The notes: generated by a model not told the origin, from the letters alone. Numbered from the stretch's first letter, positions 17,824 through 29,448 are shown. The stretch is DNA of 62,721 nucleotides from Phaeobacter sp. (GCF_022825805.1 NZ_JAJDWC010000023.1:1-62721), one strand, 5' to 3'. A program made the numbers and translations.

Positions 17824-18345
17824 TCAATCCAAAAGACGATCAATCGCGCCCGTCAATTGTCCCGACAAAGGTGCAACGCGAGATCCATAGGTTTTGACAA
17901 CAGATCCATCCGTATCAATCAGGACTTTGTTGAAATTCCAACGCGGGACAAACCCGTTTTCTGACTTCAGAGATGCATAGAACGGGTGCGCCTCCTGTCC
18001 GGTGATGGATGTGATCTCCGACATCGGAAACGTCAGACCGTATTGGACTTCGCAAAATTCCTTCACAGCCTCATTGGTTTCCAACTCTTGTTTGAAATCG
18101 TTTGAAGGCACTGCGACCACGACCAATCCGCGGTCGCGATAGCGATCATACAGCTGCTGCAACGCGCGATACTGCCGGGTGAACGCACATTGGGACGCTG
18201 TATTGACCACCAAAAACGGACAACCATCCCAATCAGACAATCGCAGGTCACCACCGTCGATTGATCGAAAAGGGGACGCCAAATCCACAGCCTGCGCAGG
18301 CAGGGCAAATCCGCACAGCAGCGCCATCATCAGAAACCCTCTCAT
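17824..18345 (-). CDS. glutathione peroxidase-type thiol peroxidase, exported
   Basis: A 173-residue thioredoxin-fold peroxidase that reduces peroxides. The catalytic motif NTASQCAFTRQY carries a Cys rather than selenocysteine. VVAVPSNDFKQE supplies the region of the usual Gln, and WNFNKVLID the catalytic Trp/Asn. The first 19 residues form a signal peptide ending AQA, so the enzyme probably works in the periplasm. It sits between the DUF4149 gene and the DUF2256/photolyase pair on one strand, consistent with a response to light-generated oxidants. Confidence 0.9.
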   Translation of the reverse strand: MRGFLMMALLCGFALPAQAVDLASPFRSIDGGDLRLSDWDGCPFLVVNTASQCAFTRQYRALQQLYDRYRDRGLVVVAVPSNDFKQELETNEAVKEFCEVQYGLTFPMSEITSITGQEAHPFYASLKSENGFVPRWNFNKVLIDTDGSVVKTYGSRVAPLSGQLTGAIDRLLD

Positions 18346-18425
18346 TGCGGTCTTTTCCTTCCGGTTGATGTGAACATTCAGTGTCAGATCCTCTACGCCT
18401 CAGCGAACATGAGGAATGGCTGGCG

Positions 18426-18827
18426 TTAGGCCGCTAGCAAGATCAAGGCCCAGGCCGCCATCCCGATATGTGCCAAGGTGATCGAAACAGAAAATCCATG
18501 CAGCCGATTGAACCGAGATTTGTCGCCAACATCGGTGGCGGCATTGATGGCCGGCATCAGGATTTGGCGTGCATAGACGGTTGTTGCGACCACGATCGCC
18601 ATTAGGGACGCAGCCAAGGTATTTTCCCCATCGGCCAGAACACTGCCAAGCAAGGCCACCGCCGCGCTGCCGATGACGAACAAGTAAAAGTGGGGGAATG
18701 CCTTTCGGATCAGGGCGCGGGCTGTGTCTGCCGGCAGTGCAGAAAAAAGAAAAGCTGCAAAGCCAAACGAGAACAGCACCATACCACCAAACAGCACAGC
18801 AGTGATCAGCAGGGTAAATTCAATCAT
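18426..18827 (-). CDS. DUF4149-like four-helix membrane protein
   Basis: A 133-residue integral membrane protein with about four hydrophobic helices. It starts MIEFTLLITAVLFGGMVLFSFGF and carries a conserved-looking FPHFYLFVIG and INAATDVGDKSRFNRLHGFSV. This pattern fits DUF4149/TMEM205-like proteins. Its ATG at 18827 overlaps the stop of the upstream methyltransferase-family gene by four bases (ATGA). The coupling suggests the two proteins work together at the membrane. The function is unknown. Confidence 0.75.
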   Translation of the reverse strand: MIEFTLLITAVLFGGMVLFSFGFAAFLFSALPADTARALIRKAFPHFYLFVIGSAAVALLGSVLADGENTLAASLMAIVVATTVYARQILMPAINAATDVGDKSRFNRLHGFSVSITLAHIGMAAWALILLAA

Positions 18828-19684
18828 GTTTCGCTCTTCGTGTTTTGCACAGCACGCGTCTTGTTCTGGGTGGGTCCACGCCAAAACCGTCCGCGTGGCA
18901 CCATGTAGGGCGTCGTGTCGCGGTAAACAGCAAAGCGGGCGCCATAGCGTGCTGCAAATCGCCTCTCTTTCAGTCGCGGCGCAATCACGCAATAAATGGT
19001 CAGAGTAGTGGCCAGAAACACTTGGTCCGGCGTCCACGTCGGCACCGCCCACAAGGTCAGGGCAAAGGACACGTAGATTGGCTGCCGAATGATCCGAAAC
19101 AACCCCGTGACTGGCATATCCGGGTAGATTGGTCGCGTCTTGGCAGCCAAGGACATCCACCCAAGCGCACCAGATTGCACCTCTGGCCCGGCGTCATAGC
19201 TGGCTTTTATCAGCATCAGCCAAGTGGCCGCATAGAAGGCCGTTATGAGCCAAAGTGCGCTGCCTGCAGCTTGCCAGAAAATCACGCCACTTGGCGTCCA
19301 GAACACAAACAACACAGCCAACTGAAACGCGGCAATCACTGCAAAAGTCGTTGTGGTGAGCGTTTCCGCATAGGCACGCGGCGCGAGCCGGATCAGGACC
19401 TTCCGCCCCAAATCGGTCAATAAGAAGGAATGTACGATCGGAAACTGAACCAAGAGACCCGCGTTCGCCAGGTGGCTCCAAGGTTGTGGGACACGCCCAA
19501 GGCTCTGGCTCATTCCGAAGTACATGGCCGCGATCATCGCCAAAACCGCTATGGCAAAAATGCTGTGACACAGCGCACCATAGGCGTAGGCCAATGCGAT
19601 CCTGCCGCGACCCGGTGGGGGCGACACCGCCCCAGCCAAAAGGCGGAGCATTTTTTGGTATGGCTTCGGGGATCCAACCGTCAT
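18824..19684 (-). CDS. ICMT/NnrU-like membrane methyltransferase
   Basis: A 286-residue polytopic membrane protein. The C-terminal region has the membrane methyltransferase (isoprenylcysteine carboxyl methyltransferase-like) signature: FRIIRQPIYVSFALTLWAVP, then KERRFAARYGARFAVYRDTTPYMVP, which corresponds to the SAM-binding RHPxY and EExxLxxxYGxxYxxY motifs. The segment LWAVPTWTPDQVFLATTLTIY resembles the thiol methyltransferase MddA, which makes dimethylsulfide from methanethiol, but I cannot establish that identity. The frame is open far upstream; I chose the ATG at 19684, where the hydrophobic protein begins. It is coupled to the DUF4149 gene by ATGA. Confidence 0.7.
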   Translation of the reverse strand: MTVGSPKPYQKMLRLLAGAVSPPPGRGRIALAYAYGALCHSIFAIAVLAMIAAMYFGMSQSLGRVPQPWSHLANAGLLVQFPIVHSFLLTDLGRKVLIRLAPRAYAETLTTTTFAVIAAFQLAVLFVFWTPSGVIFWQAAGSALWLITAFYAATWLMLIKASYDAGPEVQSGALGWMSLAAKTRPIYPDMPVTGLFRIIRQPIYVSFALTLWAVPTWTPDQVFLATTLTIYCVIAPRLKERRFAARYGARFAVYRDTTPYMVPRGRFWRGPTQNKTRAVQNTKSET

Positions 19685-19745
19685 GCAGTGGGAAAATAGA
19701 TCACTCTTCGCGAGGACAAGACAAACGCACCTGGGCGCCGATGCC

Positions 19746-20171
19746 TTATGCCTGTGACGAGCGCACGGTCCGCAATGCGACTTCGTCCAGATCCAGTCTG
19801 ATCCCGAGCTGGCCACTGCCACCAAGCTCGGGGCGCTTGCGCAAAAAGATCGAAAGCGCCTCGACCTCGGGCAATGCGGCGCAGGTCTGAACAATGCGCG
19901 TGATCAAAAATTCCTGAGTTTCATAGGCGCGATCCTTACACATGGCATCGATGTCCCGAACCAATAGATCATAGTCAAACACACGATCCATTTGATCCGC
20001 GTCGATCAAAACCAGATCAGTATCTATGCGCAGTGACAGGTCCAAAATGTGGGTTTCAGGCACAACATCACCCGACCCGTAAGTGCCAATCTGGGGCGCG
20101 ATTTCGAGGTCTCTCAACTCGACAGAACCGATGCCTTTTTGTGTTGAGAGCTGGTCTTGGAATAATGACAC
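19746..20171 (-). CDS. FolB-like dihydroneopterin aldolase family protein
   Basis: A 141-residue protein of the tetrahydropterin-binding T-fold. VELRDLEIAPQIGTYGSG, VPETHILDLSLRID, then FDYDLLVRDIDAMCKDRAYETQEFLITRIVQ and ALSIFLRKRPEL match dihydroneopterin aldolase/epimerase layout. FolB acts in folate synthesis. This copy stands away from other folate genes and heads the strand that carries the methyltransferase, peroxidase and photolyase genes. The start is a GTG with no visible ribosome site, so the exact N terminus is uncertain. It could be a paralogue for another pterin. Confidence 0.7.
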   Translation of the reverse strand: MSLFQDQLSTQKGIGSVELRDLEIAPQIGTYGSGDVVPETHILDLSLRIDTDLVLIDADQMDRVFDYDLLVRDIDAMCKDRAYETQEFLITRIVQTCAALPEVEALSIFLRKRPELGGSGQLGIRLDLDEVALRTVRSSQA

Positions 20172-22613
<2,442 letters not shown>

Positions 22614-22639
22614 CCAACGACGTACTGCCAAAAAACAGA

Positions 22640-22668
22640 GGGGGCCTGGAAACAGGTCCCCTTTTTTT
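22640..22668 (+). terminator. intrinsic terminator after katG
   Basis: Stem GGGGGCCTG/CAGGTCCCC (9 bp, one G-U pair) closed by a GAAA tetraloop and followed by seven T. Confidence 0.9.
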
Positions 22669-23060
22669 GCTTTTGCGGCCGCTCGTCGATCACGAAGCGT
22701 GCACCGCGACAGCATGCGGCAGGGATTGCGGCAACTTGCCCCCTTGTTTCGATGGCAAAGCTGAAATGTGCGATATCAATAAATGATAATTTTAGGACAA
22801 TATGTCACTATCCTTGCGATCCGTGCATACAGCTACTTTTCTTCAAGACCCAGACCGGACCGTGCGTCAATCTGCGCAGCCTCAACGCTAGAGATCAGGC
22901 GCGCGAATTGACGCAATGGCCTTAAATCAAAGCAGATATCGAATACATAGCGTTCAACCGAGCCTGAGTGTGGCTCGACAACGAGACACGCGAATGGCGG
23001 ATATATTCGCCATCGCATCTCGAGGCACAACGGACTGGACGAAAGTGGGAATGTTCGACA
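22669..23060. other. long leader region upstream of cydA
   Basis: No gene is visible in these 392 bases. The likely promoter lies in the AT-rich part around 22770-22810. A hairpin at 22990-23016 (GCGA-TGGCG paired with CGCCA-TCGC, one bulged A, 8-base loop) lies 44 bases before the cydA start codon and could shape translation or transcript stability. I saw only an FNR half-site, not a full box. Confidence 0.4.
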
Positions 23061-24485
23061 ATGGAAGCTTTAGACACACTGATCCTCAGCCGCATTCAGT
23101 TTGCGGCCAATATCTCGTTTCACATACTTTTCCCAACAATCACCATCGCCTTGGGCTGGGTATTGTTCTTCTTTCGTATCCGGTTCACCCAAACTGGTGA
23201 TGACAAATGGATGGCGGCCTATCGCTTCTGGGTGAAGATCTTTGCGCTCAGCTTTGCGATGGGCGTTGTGTCCGGAATCACGATGTCCTTCCAGTTCGGG
23301 ACCAATTGGCCCGGCTTCATGGAAACCGTGGGCAACATTGCGGGCCCGCTGCTCGCCTATGAAGTCCTGACCGCGTTCTTCCTTGAAGCCGTATTTGTCG
23401 GCATCATGTTGTTCGGATTTTCCCGAGTGCCGCGATGGTTGCACACCCTTGCAACAGGGTTGGTCGCCTTTGGCACCACTGTCTCTGCGTTCTGGATCAT
23501 CGTGCTGAATTCCTGGATGCATACGCCACAGGGCTTTGAGATGATTGACGGCGTGGCCCATGCAACTGATTGGTGGGCCATCATCTTCAATCCGTCGATG
23601 CCATATCGTTTCGTACATATGCTGATGGCCAGCTTCCTCACGGTTGCTTTCCTGATCGCTGGTGTCTCGGCCTTCCGCTGGGCCCTTGGCGACCGGTCGC
23701 GCGAAGTGCGGACCATGTTGAAGACTGGCGTTGTCATCGGGGCTGTCTTGATCCCGCTGCAAATGCTCGCAGGCGACAAACACGGTTTGAACACACTGGA
23801 GTACCAGCCCGCAAAAGTGGCCGCCATGGAAGGAAACTGGGACACTCAGCCGAATGTGCCACTGATCCTTTTTGCGCTGCCGGACGAAGAGGCCCGGGAA
23901 AACCGGTTCGAAATTGGTATTCCGAACATGGCCTCCTTGATCCTGACCCATTCGTTCGATGGCGTGGTTCCGGGCCTGAATGAATTCGTCACCGAAGACG
24001 GCCAAGTGCTGCACCCGCCCGTAGCCCCGGTTTTCTGGTCCTTTAGAGTCATGATTGGCGTGGGTGTCTCCATGCTCCTTTTGTCTTGGGCCGCGCTTTG
24101 GTTCATGTGGCGCCGCCGGGACCAGCATGTGGGACGAACCCAGGGTCACAGGCTCGCAGTAGAAGGCCTGCCAAAGATACTGGTTTGGGCTCTTATCCCG
24201 ATGGCATTCTCGGGCTGGGCCGCCACTTTGGCCGGGTGGTATACGACCGAGATTGGCCGCCAACCCTGGCTGGTCCAAGGGGTGATGACCACAGATATGG
24301 CCATTGCAGATGTGCCTGCCCCCATGGTGCTGGGTACGCTCCTGACCTACCTCGCGGTTTATGCGGCACTGCTCGCAGCCTACATCGGCGTCATCATCTA
24401 TATGGCCCGCAAGGCGGCAAAGGGTGACGATGCGCACACCGCTGTACCGATCCACGCAACTGGCGCGATGACCGCCGCGGAGTAG
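23061..24485 (+). CDS. cydA: cytochrome bd-type quinol oxidase subunit I (CIO type)
   Basis: Subunit I of the bd-type terminal oxidase, which oxidises quinol and reduces O2 to water with high oxygen affinity in the inner membrane. LILSRIQFAANISFHILFPTITIALG carries the haem b595/d-side His, RFVHMLMASFLTV another haem-ligand region, and GWYTTEIGRQPW the quinol-site signature. The Q-loop is short, which is the cyanide-insensitive (CioA) subtype. The frame is open upstream, but the family start is MEALDTLILSRIQF at 23061. It is followed four bases later by cydB. Confidence 0.94.
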   Translation: MEALDTLILSRIQFAANISFHILFPTITIALGWVLFFFRIRFTQTGDDKWMAAYRFWVKIFALSFAMGVVSGITMSFQFGTNWPGFMETVGNIAGPLLAYEVLTAFFLEAVFVGIMLFGFSRVPRWLHTLATGLVAFGTTVSAFWIIVLNSWMHTPQGFEMIDGVAHATDWWAIIFNPSMPYRFVHMLMASFLTVAFLIAGVSAFRWALGDRSREVRTMLKTGVVIGAVLIPLQMLAGDKHGLNTLEYQPAKVAAMEGNWDTQPNVPLILFALPDEEARENRFEIGIPNMASLILTHSFDGVVPGLNEFVTEDGQVLHPPVAPVFWSFRVMIGVGVSMLLLSWAALWFMWRRRDQHVGRTQGHRLAVEGLPKILVWALIPMAFSGWAATLAGWYTTEIGRQPWLVQGVMTTDMAIADVPAPMVLGTLLTYLAVYAALLAAYIGVIIYMARKAAKGDDAHTAVPIHATGAMTAAE

Positions 24486-24489
24486 AGCT

Positions 24490-25500
24490 ATGCCTGATTT
24501 TTCAAACCCTCATGATTGGCTCCCATGGGCTTTTGCCTCGCTCATGGGGCTCTCTATCCTGATCTATGTTGTGCTCGATGGGTTCGACCTGGGTGTCGGC
24601 TTGTTGTTTCCGATGGCAGACAGAACCGAACAAGACCGAATGATTGGCTCCATTGGCCCCTTTTGGGATGCCAACGAAACCTGGCTTGTTCTGGCGGTCG
24701 GCCTGCTCCTTGTGGCCTTCCCGCCCGCGCATGGGGTGATCCTATCGACGCTCTATTTGCCTGTGTTTGTGATGCTGATCGGCCTTATCCTGCGCGGGGT
24801 GGCGTTCGAATTCCGCGCGAAAGCCAGAGACCATCACAAAGCGCTCTGGAACCGGCTCTTTTTTGTCGGCTCAGCGATGACTGCCCTGTCGCAAGGCTTC
24901 ATGTTGGGACTGTACATCATGGGACTGGAAAAGAGCCTGGCCACCTATGCTTTCGCAACGCTGACAGCGATTTCTCTCACCGTTGGCTACAGCTTCATCG
25001 GGTCCACTTGGCTGATCCACAAAACCGAAGGCATGTTGCAGCAAAAATCCGTTGTTTGGGCCCGGCGTAGCCTGTGGGGAGCCGTGACAGGCGTACTGAC
25101 GGTGTCGATCGCGACACCAATGGTCAGTGACCGGATTTTCGCCAAATGGTTCACCTTCCCAGAGCTGCTGTGGCTGGTGCCATTGCCCATCTTGTCGGGG
25201 GTGGTGTTGTTTGCTCTCTGGCGGCTGCTACAACAAATGCCCAAACCGCAGGACCGCCAGAATTGGCTACCGTTCGCGATGTCGACTGCCTTGTTCGTCA
25301 TGGCGTATTTGGGCTTGGCCTACAGCTTCTATCCCTATGTGGTCCCAGAGAAGTTGACCATCTACGACGCCGCCGCTGCGCCAGAAAGCCTTTGGATCAT
25401 CCTGGTCGGAGCGCTCTGTGTGGTTCCGGTGATTATAGGCTATTCGATTTTGGCCTACTTCATCTTCCGCGGAAAAGCGACCGATCTGCGATATGAATGA
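24490..25500 (+). CDS. cydB: cytochrome bd-type quinol oxidase subunit II
   Basis: Subunit II of the bd oxidase, a 336-residue protein with about eight or nine membrane helices. The signature GFDLGVGLLFP near residue 32, FWDANETWLVLAVGLLLVAFPPAHG, and ILRGVAFEFRAKA are typical CydB/CioB sequences. GGAG lies just upstream, within the end of cydA. No cydX-like small gene is found downstream, as expected for the CIO subtype, and cydDC is not in this window. Confidence 0.94.
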   Translation: MPDFSNPHDWLPWAFASLMGLSILIYVVLDGFDLGVGLLFPMADRTEQDRMIGSIGPFWDANETWLVLAVGLLLVAFPPAHGVILSTLYLPVFVMLIGLILRGVAFEFRAKARDHHKALWNRLFFVGSAMTALSQGFMLGLYIMGLEKSLATYAFATLTAISLTVGYSFIGSTWLIHKTEGMLQQKSVVWARRSLWGAVTGVLTVSIATPMVSDRIFAKWFTFPELLWLVPLPILSGVVLFALWRLLQQMPKPQDRQNWLPFAMSTALFVMAYLGLAYSFYPYVVPEKLTIYDAAAAPESLWIILVGALCVVPVIIGYSILAYFIFRGKATDLRYE

Positions 25501-25504
25501 GTGA

Positions 25505-25526
25505 TCGGGGGCAGGTTTGCCCCCGA
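25505..25526. terminator. hairpin after cydB
   Basis: TCGGGGGCA pairs perfectly with TGCCCCCGA around a 4-base loop directly after the cydB stop. It lacks a T-tract on either side, so it may act as a weak or Rho-assisted terminator or as a 3'-end stabiliser between cydB and the convergent GntR gene. Confidence 0.5.
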
Positions 25527-25552
25527 GCCGCCCAATCTGAAGTGCAGATATT

Positions 25553-26245
25553 CTAGGACGCTGCTTTGCTGTTTTCTGCCGCCAACAGTTTCTTGGCAAT
25601 TGCTGTTGTATCACGCAGATGCGCTTCCACAGCGTCCCGTGCCGCATCTGGGTCGCCAGAGACTACAGCCGCGCAGATGTCCTGCATGTACGCGATGCCA
25701 GGGCGCTGTCGATCCTCGCTCGACAGTGTCATCATACGCAATCTGCTGATCCGCCCATTCAGCCGCTGGACCACCTCCCAGGCGATATGGTGCCCGGCAC
25801 CCTCGAAAATCTCGGAATAGAAATCCGCCGTGGCACGAAACAGTCCACCCTGAACCCGGTCTTGAAAGTCTTGCTCCAAACTCGACAAGGCGGTCTTCAG
25901 GGCAGCTGCACGTTCTGGTGTGATGGCGCGGGCGCATTGCTCCGCCGCGGCGGTTTCCAGCATCCGCCGAATATCATAGATCTGCTGGGCGTCGGACCAA
26001 TCCATCGTTGCCACGATCGGGCCGCGACCCGGCAGAATTTCGACCAGCCCTTCTGCCTCCAGATATCGGATCGTTTCGCGAATGACCGTGCGACTGACAC
26101 CAAGCTGTTCACACAGCGGACGTTCGACAAGTCTCTGCCCCGGTTCAAAAACACCCTCGATGATTGCATCGCGCATGCGTTCTTGAACCATGTCACGTAG
26201 TGTTGCTGGCGGCTGATCTATCGGTGTCAATTTTGGAGATGTCAT
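25553..26245 (-). CDS. GntR family regulator, FadR/FCD subfamily
   Basis: A 230-residue regulator. The N-terminal winged helix is clear: RDAIIEGVFEPGQRLVERPLCEQLGVSRTVIRETIRYLEAEGLVE. The C-terminal all-helical FCD ligand domain has IRRMLETAAAEQCA and the metal-ligand pattern with Asp and several His, including GAGHHIAWE and VEAHLRDT. I chose the ATG at 26245; the frame is open a little further upstream. It is divergent from the gene at 26392, and the gap contains a TGGTATACCA operator typical of this subfamily. The effector is probably a small carboxylate, by family analogy. Confidence 0.88.
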   Translation of the reverse strand: MTSPKLTPIDQPPATLRDMVQERMRDAIIEGVFEPGQRLVERPLCEQLGVSRTVIRETIRYLEAEGLVEILPGRGPIVATMDWSDAQQIYDIRRMLETAAAEQCARAITPERAAALKTALSSLEQDFQDRVQGGLFRATADFYSEIFEGAGHHIAWEVVQRLNGRISRLRMMTLSSEDRQRPGIAYMQDICAAVVSGDPDAARDAVEAHLRDTTAIAKKLLAAENSKAAS

Positions 26246-26304
26246 AGCGCAGAACGCTACTGGCAATGATGCGAATAGACAAGATCCGATCAAGCATGAT
26301 ACGA

Positions 26305-26314
26305 TGGTATACCA
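26305..26314. promoter_or_regulatory. GntR/FCD operator palindrome
   Basis: The perfect 10-bp palindrome TGGTATACCA lies 60 bases upstream of the GntR gene start, between it and the divergent gene. FadR/FCD regulators bind sites with a T-GT-AC-A layout, so autoregulation and control of the neighbour are likely. Confidence 0.65.
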
Positions 26315-26391
26315 AATTGCTGATATGATCTGAATGGGCCGTCGCTAACGCATCCCCGTAGCCCCCATCCCTTCGCCAAGGCAGAAACGTG

Positions 26392-27204
26392 ATGACAAAA
26401 GCTGACGATACGCTCCACGATTTACCTCTCGCAGTGTTTGACCACCCCTTTGTGTCCGCCATGCTGTCAGTTGGCAGTGCCGCACAAGATACCGAAACCT
26501 ACCCAGTCGCTGATATCAAACGCCTGAACAGCAGACCCAGAACACTGGCAGTCTGCTTGCAGCCGATGCTGGAGAGGGAGCGCAATTTTGCAGTTGATGA
26601 GGACGTGATCCTCCAACTCACGACCCAAGACCATGGAACCTGGGATCTGCGCTTGCGCCTAAAGGCGGTCACAGACGTTGATCAACAACCACTGTTAGTC
26701 ATGATCCCCATCTCCTCCACGCGGCTTAGCCCCGACCGCCCTGCACAGGCGCAGGCGACAGCCACGTTTAACCAGAACCCAGAGCAGATTGTGTCGATAC
26801 TCGTGGAACACAACGGAGCCGTTCTGATGCAGGACAACGGCTCTGGATACTTGGCAATTCCGCAGGCAATTCAGACAGAAGACACCGCTCAAACGACCGC
26901 GGCCCGGTTGCTCACGCAGGCAGGTGTATCGGCGGACGTGGGTTTCGTTTACTCCGCCTATCGCGACATCGCCCGCAACCAGCAGCACATCATATTTTTA
27001 TGTCACGCCCATCACGCAGAAGCACCAAAGGGCGTGTTTATGGATCCAGATCAATCCACACTTATGGATATCGCAGATCCGGTCGTCTGCTCCGTCATCA
27101 GCCGGTTTGAACGGGAATCGCAGGCTGGTCTGTTTGGCACCTACGTCGGAAATGAACGCCACGGTGACGTTCAAGCCAGCACGGATTCAGCACAGCAAAA
27201 ATAA
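26392..27204 (+). CDS. unrecognised protein with a degenerate NUDIX-like segment
   Basis: A 270-residue soluble protein that I do not recognise with confidence. Its second half, from GAVLMQDNGSGYLAIPQAIQ through TTAARLLTQAGV to IIFLCHAHHAE, has the spacing of a NUDIX fold, but the catalytic GX5EX7REUXEEXGU box is not intact. The last part, LFGTYVGNERHG, recalls tails seen in some flavin reductases. The first 110 residues have no clear match. The start is the ATG at 26392, with an alternative GTG at 26389. It is divergent from a GntR/FCD repressor that probably controls it. Confidence 0.5.
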   Translation: MTKADDTLHDLPLAVFDHPFVSAMLSVGSAAQDTETYPVADIKRLNSRPRTLAVCLQPMLERERNFAVDEDVILQLTTQDHGTWDLRLRLKAVTDVDQQPLLVMIPISSTRLSPDRPAQAQATATFNQNPEQIVSILVEHNGAVLMQDNGSGYLAIPQAIQTEDTAQTTAARLLTQAGVSADVGFVYSAYRDIARNQQHIIFLCHAHHAEAPKGVFMDPDQSTLMDIADPVVCSVISRFERESQAGLFGTYVGNERHGDVQASTDSAQQK

Positions 27205-27494
27205 CGGCATCTAGTTGTCACGCGTCAGGGTGGATCCATGCGGAGTATTTACAATCCACGGATTTACTTGCACACCGCAACGAGCACAACGGTTGCCGAG
27301 CTAAATTCTGTTTATTCCATTTAAATTCAAATACATAAACCTATGCCTGGCGAAGCCAATACGCAATACACCAGCGCAATTCAGTCCTTCGCGCAACCGA
27401 CCAACTCATTTGAAACAAATCGTCCTGTCACTAAGGTCTCCTTAGCAAATTTCGGAGAGCCTGCGTCAAAAGCAGATAGTGAGGACTATTCCAC
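27205..27494. other. intergenic region upstream of the chemoreceptor gene
   Basis: No gene or hairpin is evident in these 290 bases. An AT-rich run at about 27300-27345 is the best place for a promoter. Confidence 0.4.
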
Positions 27495-29378
27495 ATGCCG
27501 ATTTCTCTGTCCCGACTTCCGGTACGGATCTATGCGCTCGCCGGGCTGGCCGTTGTGTTGGCTGTCGCGCTGACCATGTCGATCTTATCAAGCTCGGTCT
27601 CCGACGCCTACGACATGAGAGAGCAGAAACTCAAACAGATGGTGGAACTGGCCGTATCACAGCTGGAAGTTCTACAGGATCAGGTCGACGCAGGCACACT
27701 AGAGGAGGACGCGGCCCGGTCGTTGGGGCGCGAACAGCTCAACACCATGCTCTATGGCACTGCTGGTTACTTCTTTGCCGTTGATACCGATTACATCATG
27801 CAGGTGCTTCCGACCAAACCGGAATTGGTGGGGGACTATCGCCGCGATATCGTGGACGTAAACGGCTTCCGGCTCTACGAGGAAATGGTTCGCATCGCGC
27901 GCGACAGCGGCGAGGGCAAATTGATGTATCATTTCTACAAGCCTGGCACCGAAGTCGTCGAAGCCAAAATGAGCTATGTCGAATTGTTTGAACCCTGGGG
28001 CTGGGTTGTCGGAACCGGCGACTACGTGTCCGACATCAATGCCGACCTCGGCGCCAAACGGTGGAAAGCGATTGCGATCCTAACAGGCAGCCTGATCCTT
28101 TTGATTGCCGCCGCTACCCTGATCACGCGCAGTATCACTAAACCTGTCAACGCGCTGAAACAGCGTATGCAGACCCTCGCCGATGGGGAAACCGACGCGG
28201 ATATTCCGGCAACCAACGACCAAAGCGAAATTGGTGGCATGGCTCAAAAGGTCGAGGTGTTCCGCCAATCGCTGATCCGCCAGAAAACGCTTGAAAGCGA
28301 ACAAAAACAGCGCGACGCAGAGCAGCAAGATGTGGTTGAAACGCTCAGCACGCATTTGGCGATGCTGTCCCAGGGCGACCTGAACACCCGCATCAAACAG
28401 GAATTTCCGGCCGGTTATGAAACGCTGCGTAGCGATTTCAACAAGACGGTGGAAAACCTCAACAGTACGGTTTCACAAGTCGTTGCCTCCGCCGCGAGCA
28501 TTCGCAACGGCGCCGCAGAAATCAACCAGTCCTCTGGAGAACTATCAGGTCGGACAGAAAGCCAGGCAGCAACCCTGGAGCAAACAGCCGCAGCGTTGGA
28601 GCAACTGACCGCCAGTGTAAAATCCGCAGCAGATGGCGCGCGCAGTGTGGAAGAGGTCACCCGCGAGGCCCGGGATGAAGCGGAGCAGAGCGGTGTCGTC
28701 GTCAGAAACGCGGTCAGCGCGATGACCGAAATCGAAAGCTCTTCGGAAAAGATTTCACAGATCATCGGCGTCATTGACGACATTGCGTTCCAGACAAACC
28801 TCCTCGCACTCAACGCAGGTGTCGAAGCCGCCCGCGCAGGCGAAGCAGGACGTGGATTTGCTGTCGTCGCAAGCGAAGTGCGCGGCTTGGCTCAGCGGTC
28901 TTCGGATGCGGCACTCGAAATCAAATCCCTGATCGAAGACAGCTCCAAACAAGTCTCTAGCGGTGTGGATCTGGTCGGAAACGCAGGCAATGCGCTCACA
29001 TCCATCGTTGGGCGGGTCAACAACATCTCTCAACTTGTCAGCGAGATCGCGGAAAGCGCGGCAGAGCAATCCACTGGCCTTGCCGAAATCAACACTGGCA
29101 TGACCCAACTCGACCAAGTGACGCAGCAGAATGCGGCGATGGTGGAGGAAAGCAGCGCTGCGGCTCAACTGCTGGACAATGACGCGGGTCAATTGGCCAA
29201 ACTGGTCGAACACTTCACCGTTCAAAACGGTACCACGGCCCCGGCATCCCGTGCGCCAGCACCGGCGGCGTTTGAAACGGAACCCAGCAATTGGAGTGAC
29301 ACACCCACAGCGCCGACTGCGCATCCCAAAGCCGTCGCAGCCAATGGTTCCTCCCAGAACATGTGGGAAGATTTCTAG
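27495..29378 (+). CDS. methyl-accepting chemotaxis protein with Cache sensor
   Basis: Transmembrane chemoreceptor, 627 residues. A first membrane helix lies near residues 9-31, then a periplasmic single-Cache domain ([16 protein letters not shown] and [21 protein letters not shown] are typical), and a second helix near 193-213. HAMP regions follow ([15 protein letters not shown], then a second at about residue 295). The cytoplasmic signalling tip [20 protein letters not shown] is perfect. The C terminus ends in WEDF, which resembles the xWxxF tether used by CheR/CheB. Cache receptors of this type sense small organic ligands; the ligand here is unknown. A terminator follows. Confidence 0.94.
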   Translation: MPISLSRLPVRIYALAGLAVVLAVALTMSILSSSVSDAYDMREQKLKQMVELAVSQLEVLQDQVDAGTLEEDAARSLGREQLNTMLYGTAGYFFAVDTDYIMQVLPTKPELVGDYRRDIVDVNGFRLYEEMVRIARDSGEGKLMYHFYKPGTEVVEAKMSYVELFEPWGWVVGTGDYVSDINADLGAKRWKAIAILTGSLILLIAAATLITRSITKPVNALKQRMQTLADGETDADIPATNDQSEIGGMAQKVEVFRQSLIRQKTLESEQKQRDAEQQDVVETLSTHLAMLSQGDLNTRIKQEFPAGYETLRSDFNKTVENLNSTVSQVVASAASIRNGAAEINQSSGELSGRTESQAATLEQTAAALEQLTASVKSAADGARSVEEVTREARDEAEQSGVVVRNAVSAMTEIESSSEKISQIIGVIDDIAFQTNLLALNAGVEAARAGEAGRGFAVVASEVRGLAQRSSDAALEIKSLIEDSSKQVSSGVDLVGNAGNALTSIVGRVNNISQLVSEIAESAAEQSTGLAEINTGMTQLDQVTQQNAAMVEESSAAAQLLDNDAGQLAKLVEHFTVQNGTTAPASRAPAPAAFETEPSNWSDTPTAPTAHPKAVAANGSSQNMWEDF

Positions 29379-29415
29379 CGCACGCGCTATCGCCCACAGA
29401 AATCAACGTAAATTA

Positions 29416-29448
29416 AACGCGCCGCTTATGACTGAGCGGCGCGTTTTT
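29416..29448 (+). terminator. intrinsic terminator after the chemoreceptor gene
   Basis: An 11-bp perfect stem, AACGCGCCGCT with AGCGGCGCGTT, an 8-base loop and a short T run. Confidence 0.88.

Noticed and set aside
19694..19720. CTTG-N17-CTATTT string upstream of the membrane methyltransferase gene, like an RpoH-type promoter
   Set aside because: The match is short, and the -10 part lies only about 10 bases from the ATG, which would force a nearly leaderless mRNA. Too weak to list as a feature.
23070..24455. Very long open frame antisense to cydA
   Set aside because: It mirrors the codon structure of cydA and its predicted protein is a His/Glu-rich composition with no domain.
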